A stretch of DNA of 64,000 nt, from positions 186,001 to 250,000 of the forward strand of contig NZ_FNFO01000002.1 of assembly GCF_900100765.1 (NCBI RefSeq). Reading direction: 5' to 3'. Both the position numbers and the translations under genes were made by a program. Every line of letters starts with the position of its first letter. Within the stretch, counting starts at the first letter, position 1. Shown in pieces: positions 17,101 to 26,123 of the stretch. The notes beneath the pieces were generated by a model. It did no database searches. It was not told the DNA's origin and saw only the letters and a list, made by a program, of their open reading frames with translations. This DNA comes from Catalinimonas alkaloidigena (GTDB lineage Bacteria > Bacteroidota > Bacteroidia > Cytophagales > Flexibacteraceae).

Positions 17101-17767
17101 TTATCCCATCAACGTCGACGGACAGGGCAACCGCACGCTGCTGCCGGGCGACTTCATTTACCGTGACGTAAACGACGACGGGGTCATCAACAGTTATGAC
17201 CAACGTCCCATCGGCTACCGCCGGGGCGGCACGCCCATCATCAGCTACGGGGCCAACTTCTCGTTCCGCTGGAAAGGCTTCGACCTGACGGCCGACTTCT
17301 CGGGTGGTTCCATGTACACTTACAACCAGAACTGGGAGATGCGCTGGCCCTACCAGAACACCGGCAACCTGCTGGCCAACATGTACGACGACCGCTGGCA
17401 CCGGGCCGATCCGCTTGACCCGAACAGTGCGTGGATTCCCGGCAAAAACCCGCCGCTTCGCTTCAACGACGGTAACCACAGCAACTACCGCCGCGACGAA
17501 CTGAACGGCAACGGCACTTCGACCGACTGGTGGGCCGTGAACGTACGCTACCTGCGCCTGCGCACCCTGGAGCTGGGCTATTCGCTGCCGCGCCTGCTGA
17601 CCGAAAAGGTGAAAGTGAACCGCGCGCGGGTTTACATTAACACCTACAACCTGCTGTCGGTCGACAATGTGAAGCAGTTCGGCATTGATCCGGAAATCGA
17701 GAACGACAACGGCCTGCAATACCCGCAGAACCGTCTGGTGAACCTGGGCGTCAACCTTTCTTTCTAA
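14198..17767 (+). CDS. SusC/RagA TonB-linked outer-membrane transporter with STN signalling domain
   Basis: A 1189-residue SusC protein. After the signal peptide, residues about 50-125 form a secretin/TonB N-terminal (STN) domain (RSLADVLTELKSDYGVYFML, QQTGLQVRQLDERNFLLF). This domain is found in transporters that signal to FecR/FecI pairs. A carboxypeptidase-D regulatory-like domain follows at about residues 165-235 (VGQITDASGEGIPGVNI), then TonB box/plug (NEVVVIGYGAQKRES, PLFVIDGIQ, VLKDASASVYGSRAANGVVI) and a beta-barrel ending in a typical aromatic terminus (VNLSF). It imports oligosaccharides captured by the SusD partner encoded 20 nt downstream. The upstream sigma and FecR genes complete a transport-coupled regulatory loop. 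Confidence 0.96.
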   Translation: MHTSTRRCLGTVGFLLALYLEPVGASAQSVVSMQRLTQREPAARQEAASPQQAKRSLADVLTELKSDYGVYFMLSDDFSGQRVTLHRPYQGSLDEQLSKIQQQTGLQVRQLDERNFLLFRPLENDARPTKMPQPLVVPAPSPALVTLQRIPQVLLDQRIVGQITDASGEGIPGVNILEKGTSNGTITDVEGRYTLSVSDNATLVISAVGYLAQEVEVGNQTTIDVTLEEDIKSLNEVVVIGYGAQKRESVTGSIASIQSKDIDRVHASTVSATLAGKIPGVSFRQAEGRPGSGALVQVRNMGDPLFVIDGIQKDAGQFNNLSPNDIESITVLKDASASVYGSRAANGVVIVTTKKGKTGEKPTINIDSYYGWQNWTRFPRGVDAYSWMVGKADAEVNQTGNTVITAEELQKWQQGTELGYRSFDWYDFIVGKNAPQYSLNANVSGGSEKTNYYLSVTHLNQDAVLKGYNFNRTNIQSNIDTRIAERLKVGVQINGRIESRKNPGVPGGDDYWAPRFALFRNRPTERPYANDNPLYPNDIGHNAENWAILNYDISGYNYNDWRVLQTNFNAEYELPIKGLTARGMYSYYLADNLANIHEYTYDVYTYDPNTDTYNITGGSSNPYRLRESRKVLESVGQLQLNYNNSFGKHTVGGTFVYERIQRRDLYTRQHAVPSTNVLPVLQFSEMDAQDFVDSDYQEARIGYVGRVTYNFADKYFLELAGRRDASWKFAPGRRWGFFPSVSAGWRISEEEFFQNMLGGSTVLNDLKLRASYGKLGDDNINMGIDVNDPRYLDPFAYISGYTYPVSTTRPVILDGITVLAARDRGVPITNLSWFTSNLTDIGLDFTLLNGRLSGAVDGFYRKRTGLRGSKYDILLPSELGYSLPEENVSSDAQMGGDGNLAYQGQIRGVEFTVGGNLGYSRSRFLQSYKPQFGNSWDHYRYSIEDRWNDILWGYEVIGQFQSQEEVNSYPINVDGQGNRTLLPGDFIYRDVNDDGVINSYDQRPIGYRRGGTPIISYGANFSFRWKGFDLTADFSGGSMYTYNQNWEMRWPYQNTGNLLANMYDDRWHRADPLDPNSAWIPGKNPPLRFNDGNHSNYRRDELNGNGTSTDWWAVNVRYLRLRTLELGYSLPRLLTEKVKVNRARVYINTYNLLSVDNVKQFGIDPEIENDNGLQYPQNRLVNLGVNLSF

Positions 17768-17787
17768 TTACCGAAGCGAAATCCACC

Positions 17788-19644
17788 ATGAAACGATATA
17801 CCCTGACCTTACTCGCGTTCCTGGCCGTCACCACGGCCTGCAACGACGAAGACTTCCTGAACCGGGAGCCGACCAACATCCTGCTGAACGACCAGATTTT
17901 CGAGGACGAGCGCCTGGTGGTATCGGTCCTGGCCGACCTCTACGACCGCTACCCCGACCTGCAGAGCGTCAGCTCCTGGTGGGAGTTTGTGAACTACGAC
18001 GACGCCTTCGGCTCGTTTGTGGCCGACTACTGGCGCGACCAGCACCTCGACTTCGACTACAACTGGTGGAACTACTGGGACTACGCCTACATTCGCGAGA
18101 TCAACCTGTTCATCGAACGGTGCGATGCTTCGACTGGCCTCAGCGACGAAGCCAAAGAGCGGTTTCTGGGCGAAGGACGTTTCTTGCGGGCGGCCATCTA
18201 CTTCGAACTGACGAAGCGCATGGGCGGCGTGCCGCTCATCACCGAGTCGATGGTGTACGACTTCAGTGGCGACCCCAGCTACCTGCAATTTCCCCGGGCG
18301 AAAGAGCACGAGGTGTACGACTTTGTGATCAGTGAACTGGAAGCCGTCAAGGACGTGCTGCCCGACGACCCGAGCATCAAATCCCGCGCTACCCGGGGGC
18401 TGGCGCTGGCGCTCGAAGCCCGCGCCGCCCTCTACGCCGGTTCCATCGCCAAGTACGGACAGACCACCCCGCAAGTCGCGCTGCCGGGCGAAGAAGTGGG
18501 CATTCCGGCCTCCCGCGCACAGGAGTACTACGAGATCGCCCTCCGTTCGGCCGAAGCGGTCAGCGGCTACTCGCTCTACCAGAAGGACGCGAACCTCTCG
18601 CAGAACTTCACCAACCTGTTTCTGGACAAGAGCAACCCGGAGGTGATTTTTGTAGAAGACTACAAGCTGAAAAGCGGCAAAACGCACGACTTTACGGTGC
18701 TGAACCAGCCGCTGTCCCTGTCGGAAGAAGGCGCTAACCTGGGCGGCCGGTTCAATCCTTCGCTGAATCTGGTGCAGTCGTTCGAGTTACTCGACAACAC
18801 GTACGCACCCTTCGCCACGACCGACGCCGGGGGCAATCCGATCTACTACGACAACCAGGAGGACATTTTCCAGGGACGCGACGCCCGCCTGGCAGGAACC
18901 GTGATCTATCCGGGCGGCACCTTCCGGGGCGAGAAAGTCGACATCTGGGCCGGGTTGCTGCTGAGCAACGGCACCAAAGTAACGGCCGACGCACCGGGTG
19001 CCCTCCGGGATGTGGAAGGAACGCAGGTGAAGGTGGTTGGCGACGACGGACCGATCAACAACTACGAGGGCACTGCCCAGACCGGCTTCCTGATCCGCAA
19101 GTTTCTGGACCCCACGCCCGGCGCGGGGCAGATCGGGACGCAGAGCGCGGTCTGGTGGATCAGGTTCCGCTACGCAGAGGTCCTTCTCAACGCCGCCGAA
19201 GCCGCCTTTGAATTGGGGCAGGCAGACAAAGCGGTCGGGTACCTGAATCAGGTACGTGCCCGCGCCGGCCTCACCACGCCGCTGACAGCCGCCGACATGA
19301 CGTTCGACCGCATCGTGCACGAGCGGCAGGTCGAGCTGGCCTTCGAAGATCACCGCCTGTGGGATTTGCGGCGCTGGCGACTGGCCCACAAAGTATGGGA
19401 CGGCTCGACCCAGCTACCCGACGACATCGGCAAAGCCGACGAGCCCAGTGCGATGGTGTACGGCCTGTGGCCTTACAAAGTCTACAACCCCGGCGGCTCG
19501 AACGATGGCAAGTGGGTGTACGAAGTGGTGAAACCCGATCCGGTGCGCAGCGCCCACCGGTTCCGCCTCGGGAACTACTACTCGAGCATCGACAACAACA
19601 TCATCAACAACAACCCGAAAATTGTCCGGAACCCCAATCAGTAG
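17788..19644 (+). CDS. SusD/RagB family nutrient-binding outer-membrane lipoprotein
   Basis: A 618-residue SusD-like lipoprotein with lipobox VTTAC at residues 14-18 (MKRYTLTLLAFLAVTTAC). It shows the usual N-terminal words (NDEDFLNREPTN), TPR-like helices, and the C-terminal SusD motif (RYAEVLLNAAEAAFELGQ, VHERQVELAFEDHRLWDLRRW). It forms the lid over SusC and binds the glycan at the cell surface. It immediately follows susC and precedes a DUF3823 lipoprotein, the usual surface-binding trio. Confidence 0.96.
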   Translation: MKRYTLTLLAFLAVTTACNDEDFLNREPTNILLNDQIFEDERLVVSVLADLYDRYPDLQSVSSWWEFVNYDDAFGSFVADYWRDQHLDFDYNWWNYWDYAYIREINLFIERCDASTGLSDEAKERFLGEGRFLRAAIYFELTKRMGGVPLITESMVYDFSGDPSYLQFPRAKEHEVYDFVISELEAVKDVLPDDPSIKSRATRGLALALEARAALYAGSIAKYGQTTPQVALPGEEVGIPASRAQEYYEIALRSAEAVSGYSLYQKDANLSQNFTNLFLDKSNPEVIFVEDYKLKSGKTHDFTVLNQPLSLSEEGANLGGRFNPSLNLVQSFELLDNTYAPFATTDAGGNPIYYDNQEDIFQGRDARLAGTVIYPGGTFRGEKVDIWAGLLLSNGTKVTADAPGALRDVEGTQVKVVGDDGPINNYEGTAQTGFLIRKFLDPTPGAGQIGTQSAVWWIRFRYAEVLLNAAEAAFELGQADKAVGYLNQVRARAGLTTPLTAADMTFDRIVHERQVELAFEDHRLWDLRRWRLAHKVWDGSTQLPDDIGKADEPSAMVYGLWPYKVYNPGGSNDGKWVYEVVKPDPVRSAHRFRLGNYYSSIDNNIINNNPKIVRNPNQ

Positions 19645-19671
19645 GTCCATCACCCTTCAACGCTACACACC

Positions 19672-20364
19672 ATGACTCATAAATACATCGCCGCGGCCGG
19701 CGTAGCCCTCAGTTTTCTGCTGGGGTCCTGCGCGTACGACAACTACGAAGCGCCCGACGCCGCCCTCACCGGCCGAATCGTCTACCAGGGCGATCCCATC
19801 GCGGTCGAGTTCAACCAGGTGCAGTTCGATCTGTACGAACCCGGCTGGCAGAAAAACACGCCGATTACCGTGACGGTCGACCAAGACGGCTCGTTCTCGG
19901 CGCTGTTGTTCAACGCGCCTTACAAGCTGGTGTTCCGGCCGGGGCAAGGGCCGTTCATGACCCTGGCTGACACCACGCAGGTCAGCGTCAGCGGCAACAC
20001 CACCTTCGATCTGGAGGTGATGCCCTACTACATGGTCCGTAACGCCCAGTTTTCGGCCCCGTCCAGCACCACCGTTTCGGCGTCGTGCAGTCTGGAGAAA
20101 ATCGTGACTGATGCCAATGCGAAAGACGTGGAGCGCGTCACGCTCTATGTTTCGAAGACGTACTTCGTCGGTGGCGGCAACCACATTGCGGCCGTGGACC
20201 TGGGCGGTGGCGACATCACCGATCCGGGCAACATCAGCCTCAGTGCCGAGGTGCCGGGGATGGTGCCGGTCCAGAACTACGTATTTGCGCGCATCGGCCT
20301 CAAGCTCGTCAACGTCGAAGACATGATCTTTTCACCCATCCAGAAAGTGCAGTTGGGCGAATAA
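19672..20364 (+). CDS. DUF3823-type surface lipoprotein (SusE-like position)
   Basis: A 230-residue lipoprotein with lipobox LLGSC. It has the two-part DUF3823 pattern: an N-terminal beta-sandwich (LTGRIVYQGDPIAVEF, NTPITVTVDQDGSFSALLF) and a C-terminal second domain (PGNISLSAEVPGMVP). Proteins of this family follow susD in many Bacteroidota loci and are thought to help bind glycan at the surface. It lies 27 nt after susD. A stem-loop follows the gene (20416-20447), which may set the surface genes apart from the enzyme genes. Confidence 0.85.
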   Translation: MTHKYIAAAGVALSFLLGSCAYDNYEAPDAALTGRIVYQGDPIAVEFNQVQFDLYEPGWQKNTPITVTVDQDGSFSALLFNAPYKLVFRPGQGPFMTLADTTQVSVSGNTTFDLEVMPYYMVRNAQFSAPSSTTVSASCSLEKIVTDANAKDVERVTLYVSKTYFVGGGNHIAAVDLGGGDITDPGNISLSAEVPGMVPVQNYVFARIGLKLVNVEDMIFSPIQKVQLGE

Positions 20365-20415
20365 AGCCAGTAGTGCTAGTAGTTGTTTTCTTCATTTTTG
20401 GTAGGTTGTTTGAAC

Positions 20416-20447
20416 GAAGCGCCTCATGCCTTTCCATGGGGCGCTTC
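20416..20447 (+). terminator. Stem-loop, possible terminator or processing site after the SusCD trio
   Basis: GAAGCGCC (20416-20423) pairs with GGCGCTTC (20440-20447), extended by CATG/CATG, around a short loop. No strong T run follows, so it could be an mRNA-stabilising or attenuating hairpin rather than a full terminator. Confidence 0.5.
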
Positions 20448-20476
20448 TACTCCTGTACAACCTGACCCGTTTTTGT

Positions 20477-21523
20477 ATGATGCACCCGTACCGTCTTCTG
20501 ATTTTGCTGGCCTGGGCAGCCTTCGGCGGACTTTCAACCACGCAGGCCCAACCCGCCCGTCCGGCCCTTCGGCAGGCACCCGCTCCGCTGTTTCGCGACC
20601 CGATTTACGACGGCGCGGCCGATCCGGTGCTGATCTGGAACCGCGAAGAACAAGCGTGGTGGATGCTCTACACCGCCCGCCGCGCCAACCAGGACGGCCC
20701 CGGCGTTTCCTACTGTTTCGGGACCGATATCGGCATTGCGTCGTCGGCTGATGAGGGACAAACCTGGACGTACCGGGGCAGCCTCGACCTGGAGTTCGAG
20801 CGGGGGCGCAATACCTTCTGGGCGCCCGACGTCGTCTACCACAACGGCACCTACCACCTGTTTGTCGCCTACCTGCCGGGCGTGCGCAGCGAATGGGGCG
20901 GCGTGGCGCACATCGTCCAGTACACCAGCCCGAACCTCTGGGACTGGACGTACAAAGGACCCCTGCACCTGTCGTCCGACAACGTGATCGACGCCACCCT
21001 GATGCAAATGCCCGACCAGCAATGGCACATCTGGTACAAAGACCAGGGCAACGGCAGCATTACCATGACCGCCACCAGCCCGGACCTGGAACACTGGCAG
21101 GTGGCTGACGGACCGGCCATCGGCGGCGGATCGCACGAGGGACCGAAGGCATTTCGCTTTCAGGGATGGTATTGGATGCTGACCGACGAATGGAAAGGCA
21201 TGCGCGTGTACCGCTCGAAAGACGCGAAAACGTGGGAGAAACAGGGACTGATTCTGGATGGGCCCAGCGACCGACCGGAAGATACGCCCAGCGGCGCGCA
21301 CGGCGACGTAGTGGTGCTGGGCGACCGGGCCTACGTGTTCTACTTCACCCATCCCGGCCGAAAAACTCATTTCGAAGGCGAACGAAACGCCGACAACGTC
21401 TATCCTTATACCAAACGCCGGTCGAGCATCCAGGTGGCACCCCTGACCCTCGAAAACGGCACGCTGGTAAGCGACCGCAGCCGCCCTTTCGATTTCTGGC
21501 TGTCTGATCCCACACGTCCATGA
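20477..21523 (+). CDS. Five-bladed beta-propeller glycoside hydrolase (GH43/GH32-like)
   Basis: A 348-residue secreted protein with a signal peptide ending near TQAQ. The propeller pattern includes the three acidic positions of clan GH-F/GH-J type enzymes. These are Asp near residue 49 (DGAADPVLIW), Asp near 172 (NVIDATLMQ) and Glu near 221 (SHEGPKAFRF). It probably removes arabinose or related side groups, but the exact family (GH43 versus a neighbouring propeller family) cannot be fixed by eye. It is the first enzyme of the PUL block, 112 nt after the DUF3823 gene. Two adjacent ATGs (20477, 20480) fit the signal peptide. Confidence 0.8.
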   Translation: MMHPYRLLILLAWAAFGGLSTTQAQPARPALRQAPAPLFRDPIYDGAADPVLIWNREEQAWWMLYTARRANQDGPGVSYCFGTDIGIASSADEGQTWTYRGSLDLEFERGRNTFWAPDVVYHNGTYHLFVAYLPGVRSEWGGVAHIVQYTSPNLWDWTYKGPLHLSSDNVIDATLMQMPDQQWHIWYKDQGNGSITMTATSPDLEHWQVADGPAIGGGSHEGPKAFRFQGWYWMLTDEWKGMRVYRSKDAKTWEKQGLILDGPSDRPEDTPSGAHGDVVVLGDRAYVFYFTHPGRKTHFEGERNADNVYPYTKRRSSIQVAPLTLENGTLVSDRSRPFDFWLSDPTRP

Positions 21524-21576
21524 AACTTCCCATTAAGCTTCGAGAAGCGAACTAACCTAACATGCAACCTTTTCCT

Positions 21577-23421
21577 ATGCGTACCTATCTTTCCTTGTTA
21601 CTCCTTCTTTTGCCGCTCGTGACCGTGCGTGCCCAGACTACCTGGCAACCGGCGGGCGACAAGATCAAAACCGAATGGGCCGGGCAGGTCGATCCGGCGC
21701 AGCCGCTGCCCGATTACCCCCGGCCGCAACTGACGCGCGACACCTGGCAGAACCTGAACGGCCTGTGGGACTACGCCATCCAGGCGAAAGAGGCCCCCCA
21801 GCCGACCGCCTACCAGGGGAAAATTCTGGTACCCTTCGCGGTGGAATCGGCGCTGTCGGGCGTCGGCAAAACGGTCGGAAAGGACCAGGCGCTGTGGTAC
21901 CACACCATGGTCAGTGTGCCCGCCAAACTCCGTCGAAACAAAGTGCTCCTACACTTCGGGGCGGTCGATTGGGAAACGGAAGTGTGGGTGAACGGTCAGT
22001 CGGCCGGGACGCACCGGGGCGGTTACGATCCCTTTTCGTTCGACATCACGGCGCTTTTGAAAAAGGGCAGTGCACAGGAAATCACCGTGCGCGTGTGGGA
22101 CCCGACCGACGAAGGTCCGCAGCCCCGCGGCAAGCAGGTGAAGAACCCCGAAGGCATCTGGTACACGCCCGTGACGGGCATCTGGCAGACCGTCTGGCTG
22201 GAGGCCGTACCGCCGACCTACGTTCAGCATCTGAAAACAGTACCCAACGTGCAGAACGGGAGCGTGGCCGTAGCTGCAACATTGCAGGGCGCACAGAAGG
22301 GCGATCAGCTCCGCGTGCGGGTAACAGAAGGTAAGACCAGGTTAGCAGAACAAACCGGCGACGCGTCCGGAGAAATCGCAGTTACCATTCCCGATCCGCA
22401 ACTGTGGTCGCCCGAAAATCCCCGTTTGTACGACCTAGAAGTGGCTGTGCTTCGCAACGGAAAGGTGCTGGATCAGGTGAAGAGCTACACCGCAATGCGC
22501 AGCATCGAGATGAAGCCCGACGCGGACGGCATCCAGCGGATGATGCTGAACGGCAAGTTTGTGTTCCAGTTTGGCCCGCTCGACCAGGGCTGGTGGCCCG
22601 ACGGCCTCTACACCGCTCCGACCGATGCGGCCCTGAAATTCGACATCGAAAAGACCAAAGAGATGGGCTTTAACATGATCCGCAAGCACGTGAAAGTGGA
22701 GCCCGCCCGCTGGTATTACTACTGCGATCAGATGGGCATGCTGGTGTGGCAGGACATGCCGAGCGGCGACCTGGGCGCGCGCTGGGGCAACCATCCTGGC
22801 ATCGAGGGCGAAGGCCACGACATGGACCGTTCGGCCGAGTCGGAACACATCTACCGCACCGAATGGGAGGCGATCATGGACGCCCTGCAACCCTTTCCGA
22901 GCATCGTCGTGTGGGTGCCCTTCAACGAAGCGTGGGGGCAATTCAAAACTCAGGAAATTACGGAGTGGACGATGAAGAAAGATCCGTCGCGACTGGTCAA
23001 CAGCGCCAGCGGCGGCAACTTCCATCCCGTCGGGCACATCATCGACCTGCACCATTATCCGTCGCCTGCCATGCCGCGCCACGACCTGTTCGGCAACGAT
23101 CAGATTCTGGTGCTGGGCGAATACGGCGGGCTGGGCCTACCACTGGAAGGACACACCTGGCAGCAGAAAGACAACTGGGGCTACCGTAGCTTCCCGAACG
23201 CCGACGAGCTGTTTACGCAGTATTCGTCCTTCGTCGACGAGCTGCAGAACCTGATCAAACGGGGGCTCTCGGCTGCCGTCTACACCCAAACGACCGACGT
23301 GGAAGTGGAGGTGAATGGCCTGATGACCTACGACCGGAAGGTGATCAAAGTACCGGAAGCCAAACTGAAACAGGTCCACGAAAAGCTCTACGATACTTCG
23401 CTGGTGCAACTGCGACCGTAA
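21577..23421 (+). CDS. Glycoside hydrolase family 2
   Basis: About 614 residues with a signal peptide (MRTYLSLLLLLLPLV...RAQ). The sugar-binding domain comes first (QNLNGLWDYAI, VNGQSAGTHRGGYDPFSFDI), then the immunoglobulin-like domain, then the TIM barrel. The acid/base Glu is in VPFNEAWGQ near residue 451 and the probable nucleophile Glu is in VLGEYGGLG near residue 515. GH2 enzymes act as beta-galactosidases, beta-glucuronidases, beta-mannosidases or arabinosidases; which one here is open. An in-frame ATG at 21562 is an alternative start. It is 53 nt downstream of the propeller hydrolase. Confidence 0.92.
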   Translation: MRTYLSLLLLLLPLVTVRAQTTWQPAGDKIKTEWAGQVDPAQPLPDYPRPQLTRDTWQNLNGLWDYAIQAKEAPQPTAYQGKILVPFAVESALSGVGKTVGKDQALWYHTMVSVPAKLRRNKVLLHFGAVDWETEVWVNGQSAGTHRGGYDPFSFDITALLKKGSAQEITVRVWDPTDEGPQPRGKQVKNPEGIWYTPVTGIWQTVWLEAVPPTYVQHLKTVPNVQNGSVAVAATLQGAQKGDQLRVRVTEGKTRLAEQTGDASGEIAVTIPDPQLWSPENPRLYDLEVAVLRNGKVLDQVKSYTAMRSIEMKPDADGIQRMMLNGKFVFQFGPLDQGWWPDGLYTAPTDAALKFDIEKTKEMGFNMIRKHVKVEPARWYYYCDQMGMLVWQDMPSGDLGARWGNHPGIEGEGHDMDRSAESEHIYRTEWEAIMDALQPFPSIVVWVPFNEAWGQFKTQEITEWTMKKDPSRLVNSASGGNFHPVGHIIDLHHYPSPAMPRHDLFGNDQILVLGEYGGLGLPLEGHTWQQKDNWGYRSFPNADELFTQYSSFVDELQNLIKRGLSAAVYTQTTDVEVEVNGLMTYDRKVIKVPEAKLKQVHEKLYDTSLVQLRP

Positions 23422-23580
23422 CACGCTTGATGCCAGAACGGCCTCCAGTCGTCGGACGGTTGGAAGGCGATCTGTAACTCCGTCCGACGGCTAGTGCCTC
23501 TGCGCAAGCGCGAAGCAGTCGTCGGAAGGCTGCGCAACCTTTCAAGTTCCAGCCCTCCGACGCCAACCTGCCATCTGGGG
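23422..23580. repeat. Dispersed GTCGGACGG-type repeat cluster
   Basis: Between the GH2 and DUF4965 genes lie several direct and inverted copies of CCGTCGGACGG-like words (GGCCTCCAGTCGTCGGACGG near 23441, CTCCGTCCGACGGCTAG near 23477, CAGTCGTCGGAAGG near 23516). The same words occur in both arms around the ECF sigma gene, so this is a family of dispersed intergenic repeats. Confidence 0.6.
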
Positions 23581-23612
23581 TTGCCTAATGTTTGTACTTA
23601 CACTTACGAATC

Positions 23613-26069
23613 TTGAAAAAAATTTTCTTCCTTCTCCTGTGCGCCTGCGCCACGTTTTCGGTCGGGGCGCAACCCCTGCGGCCCCCCGCGTACCCGCTCA
23701 TCACCCACGATCCGTACTTCAGCCTCTGGTCGTTTACCGATGGCATCAACACGTCCTCCACGAAGCACTGGACCGGGCAGGACCAAGCAATGCTGGGTTT
23801 TCTGCGGGTCGACGGACAGACATACCAGTTTCTGGGCACCGGCCCGACGCAGGTAGAAGTCGTGCTGCCCACGGCCGCGACCGAAGCCTACGACGTGCCA
23901 TATACGTACGAACAACCCTCCGCCGGGTGGGAACAACCGAAGTTCAAAACAAAGGGCTGGCAGACCGGGCCTGCGCCGTTTGGCGATGGGGCGGGCAGCA
24001 ACACGATGAAGCCGCGTTCGCAGTACGATCAGGAGATCTGGTACCGCCGGGAGTTCACCTTACAGGACACCGATTTTGAAAACCTGCAACTGTACATCAG
24101 CCACGACGATCAGGTCGAGGTGTTCCTCAACGGCGTGAAGGCGTTCGAGAATCCGGATTTTGTCCTGAATTATGCCCAGCGTCCGCTGACGGAGGCCGCC
24201 AAGAAAACGCTGAAGAAAGGCAAGAACCTCTTGGCCGTGCACTGCACCAACGCGCGGGGAGGTGCCTACATTGACGCCGGACTGATCGACGAACACCAGC
24301 TGGCCCAAGTCACCGCTGCGACCCAGCAATCGGTACGGGTCAGTGCGACCCAGACCGTTTACCAACTGTCGGCCGGGAAAGCCGACGTGACCGTAACGTT
24401 CACCTCGCCGCTCCTGCTGGACCAACTGGAGGTGGCGGCCCGTCCGGCGTCGTACGTGACGTTCGACGTGCAAGCCAACGACGGGGCGGCCCACGCCGTG
24501 CAGTTGCTGTTCGGCTTTTCGGGTACGTTGAGCACCAACCAGCCCTATCAGGAAGTCGCGTTTCAGCAGGAAAACCACAATGGCCTGTTGGTACAATCGG
24601 TCGGCACAACGAGTCAGAACGTGTTGGAAACGAAGGGCGACGACGTGCGCATCGACTGGGGCTATGCCTACCTGGCCGCTCCGCAGAAAAAGCATGTAAC
24701 GGCGACCACCCATTCGTTGACGGACATGATGGTTTTTGCCAACGGCAAGGCGATGCCTGCGCCCAAAACGGCAGCGGTACCCGCGACCGAAAGCTTTGTG
24801 GGCGTCACGATGGACCTGGGGCAGGTGCGGCAGAAAACCACGGAGCACGTGTTGATGGCGTACGACGACCTGTATTCCGTGCATTACTTTGGCAAGAACC
24901 TGCGTCCGTGGTGGCGGCGCGATGGGAAAGCCACGGCCACCTCGATGATTGCCGCCGCCGAAAACGACTACGCCCGGCTGATGAAGGAGTGCACGGCGTT
25001 TGATCGGCAACTCTACCAGGAAGCCCAGGCGGCAGGAGGGAAGGAATACGCGGACCTTTGTGCCCTGGCATACCGGCAGGCAGTGGCCGCGCACAAGATC
25101 GTGGCCAATACCGACGGTAGCCTGTTCTTCTTCTCCAAAGAAAACTTCTCGAACGGTTCCATCGGCACAGTGGACGTGACCTACCCGTCGGCCCCGCTGT
25201 TCATCCGTTATAATCCGGAATTGATGAAAGGGATGCTGCGCTTTATCTTCGACTACTCCGAGACGGGGCGCTGGACCAAACCGTTCGCCGCGCACGACGT
25301 GGGCACGTATCCACAGGCAACCGGACAGACCTACGGCGAAGACATGCCGGTGGAAGAGACGGGGAACATGCTGATCCTGACCGCCGCCATCGCCGCAAAA
25401 GAAAAGGATGCGGCGTTTGCCGAAGAACACTGGGAGACGCTGACAACCTGGGCCGGCTTCCTCGAAAAAGAAGGGTTCGATCCGGCCAACCAGTTGAGCA
25501 CCGACGATTTCGCCGGTCACCTCGCACGCAACGCTAACCTGTCCATCAAGGCCATCATGGGCCTGGCCTCCTACGGGAAACTGGCCGGGATGCTCGGCAA
25601 AGCGGACGTGGAAACCAAATACACCACCCTGGCGAAACAGATGGCACAAAAGTGGGTGCAGATGGCCAAAGACAAGGACCATTACGTGTTGGCGTTCGGC
25701 TCGCCCGGCACCTGGAGCCAGAAGTACAACCTGGTGTGGGACAAACTGATGGGCCTCGACATTTTCCCGCCGGAAGTGCATCAGACCGAGCTCGCCTACT
25801 ACCAAACGAAACAGGAGCCGTATGGCCTGCCGCTTGATAGCCGCAAGACCTACACGAAGTCGGACTGGATTCTCTGGACCGCTACCTTGGCCGATTCTCC
25901 GGAAGAGTTCAAGGCACTGGTGCACCCGGTCTGGAAGTTCGCCAATGAAACGCCTGACCGCATTCCGCTGAGCGACTGGCACGAAACGACCAACGCCCGA
26001 TCGGTCGGTTTCCGGGCCCGTTCGGTAGTCGGGGGGTATTTTATTAAGTTGCTGGAAAAGAGGCTTTAA
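23613..26069 (+). CDS. DUF4965/DUF1793-type 'glutaminase-like' PUL protein
   Basis: About 818 residues, secreted. An N-terminal DUF4964-like segment (YPLITHDPYFSLWSF) leads into a DUF5127-like beta region and then an (alpha/alpha)-barrel-like DUF4965 and DUF1793 half. Words seen there are ADLCALAYRQAVAAHKI, FSKENFSNGSIGTVDVTYPS, YGEDMPVEETGNMLILTAA and STDDFAGHLARNANLSIKA. A galactose-binding-like stretch (SHDDQVEVFLNGVKAFEN) sits near residue 160. The family is commonly labelled glutaminase after fungal GtaA, but the fold and location between GH2 and GH39 suggest a glycan-active enzyme. No ATG fits the frame; a TTG at 23613 gives MKKIFFLLLC, a good signal peptide, and another TTG lies at 23592. 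Confidence 0.85.
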   Translation: MKKIFFLLLCACATFSVGAQPLRPPAYPLITHDPYFSLWSFTDGINTSSTKHWTGQDQAMLGFLRVDGQTYQFLGTGPTQVEVVLPTAATEAYDVPYTYEQPSAGWEQPKFKTKGWQTGPAPFGDGAGSNTMKPRSQYDQEIWYRREFTLQDTDFENLQLYISHDDQVEVFLNGVKAFENPDFVLNYAQRPLTEAAKKTLKKGKNLLAVHCTNARGGAYIDAGLIDEHQLAQVTAATQQSVRVSATQTVYQLSAGKADVTVTFTSPLLLDQLEVAARPASYVTFDVQANDGAAHAVQLLFGFSGTLSTNQPYQEVAFQQENHNGLLVQSVGTTSQNVLETKGDDVRIDWGYAYLAAPQKKHVTATTHSLTDMMVFANGKAMPAPKTAAVPATESFVGVTMDLGQVRQKTTEHVLMAYDDLYSVHYFGKNLRPWWRRDGKATATSMIAAAENDYARLMKECTAFDRQLYQEAQAAGGKEYADLCALAYRQAVAAHKIVANTDGSLFFFSKENFSNGSIGTVDVTYPSAPLFIRYNPELMKGMLRFIFDYSETGRWTKPFAAHDVGTYPQATGQTYGEDMPVEETGNMLILTAAIAAKEKDAAFAEEHWETLTTWAGFLEKEGFDPANQLSTDDFAGHLARNANLSIKAIMGLASYGKLAGMLGKADVETKYTTLAKQMAQKWVQMAKDKDHYVLAFGSPGTWSQKYNLVWDKLMGLDIFPPEVHQTELAYYQTKQEPYGLPLDSRKTYTKSDWILWTATLADSPEEFKALVHPVWKFANETPDRIPLSDWHETTNARSVGFRARSVVGGYFIKLLEKRL

Positions 26070-26123
26070 CCTTCTCTCCACCATCACTCATGCCATCCAC
26101 TATCCGCTTTGACCTTCTATCTC

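Noticed and set aside
15203-17719. Minus-strand open frame of 838 codons opposite susC
   Set aside because: Antisense shadow of a strongly conserved SusC gene. High GC suppresses stops on this frame; no signal peptide or motif was found.
24060-26087. Minus-strand open frame of 675 codons opposite the DUF4965 gene
   Set aside because: Same kind of antisense shadow; composition is Arg/His/Val-heavy and no family is recognisable.
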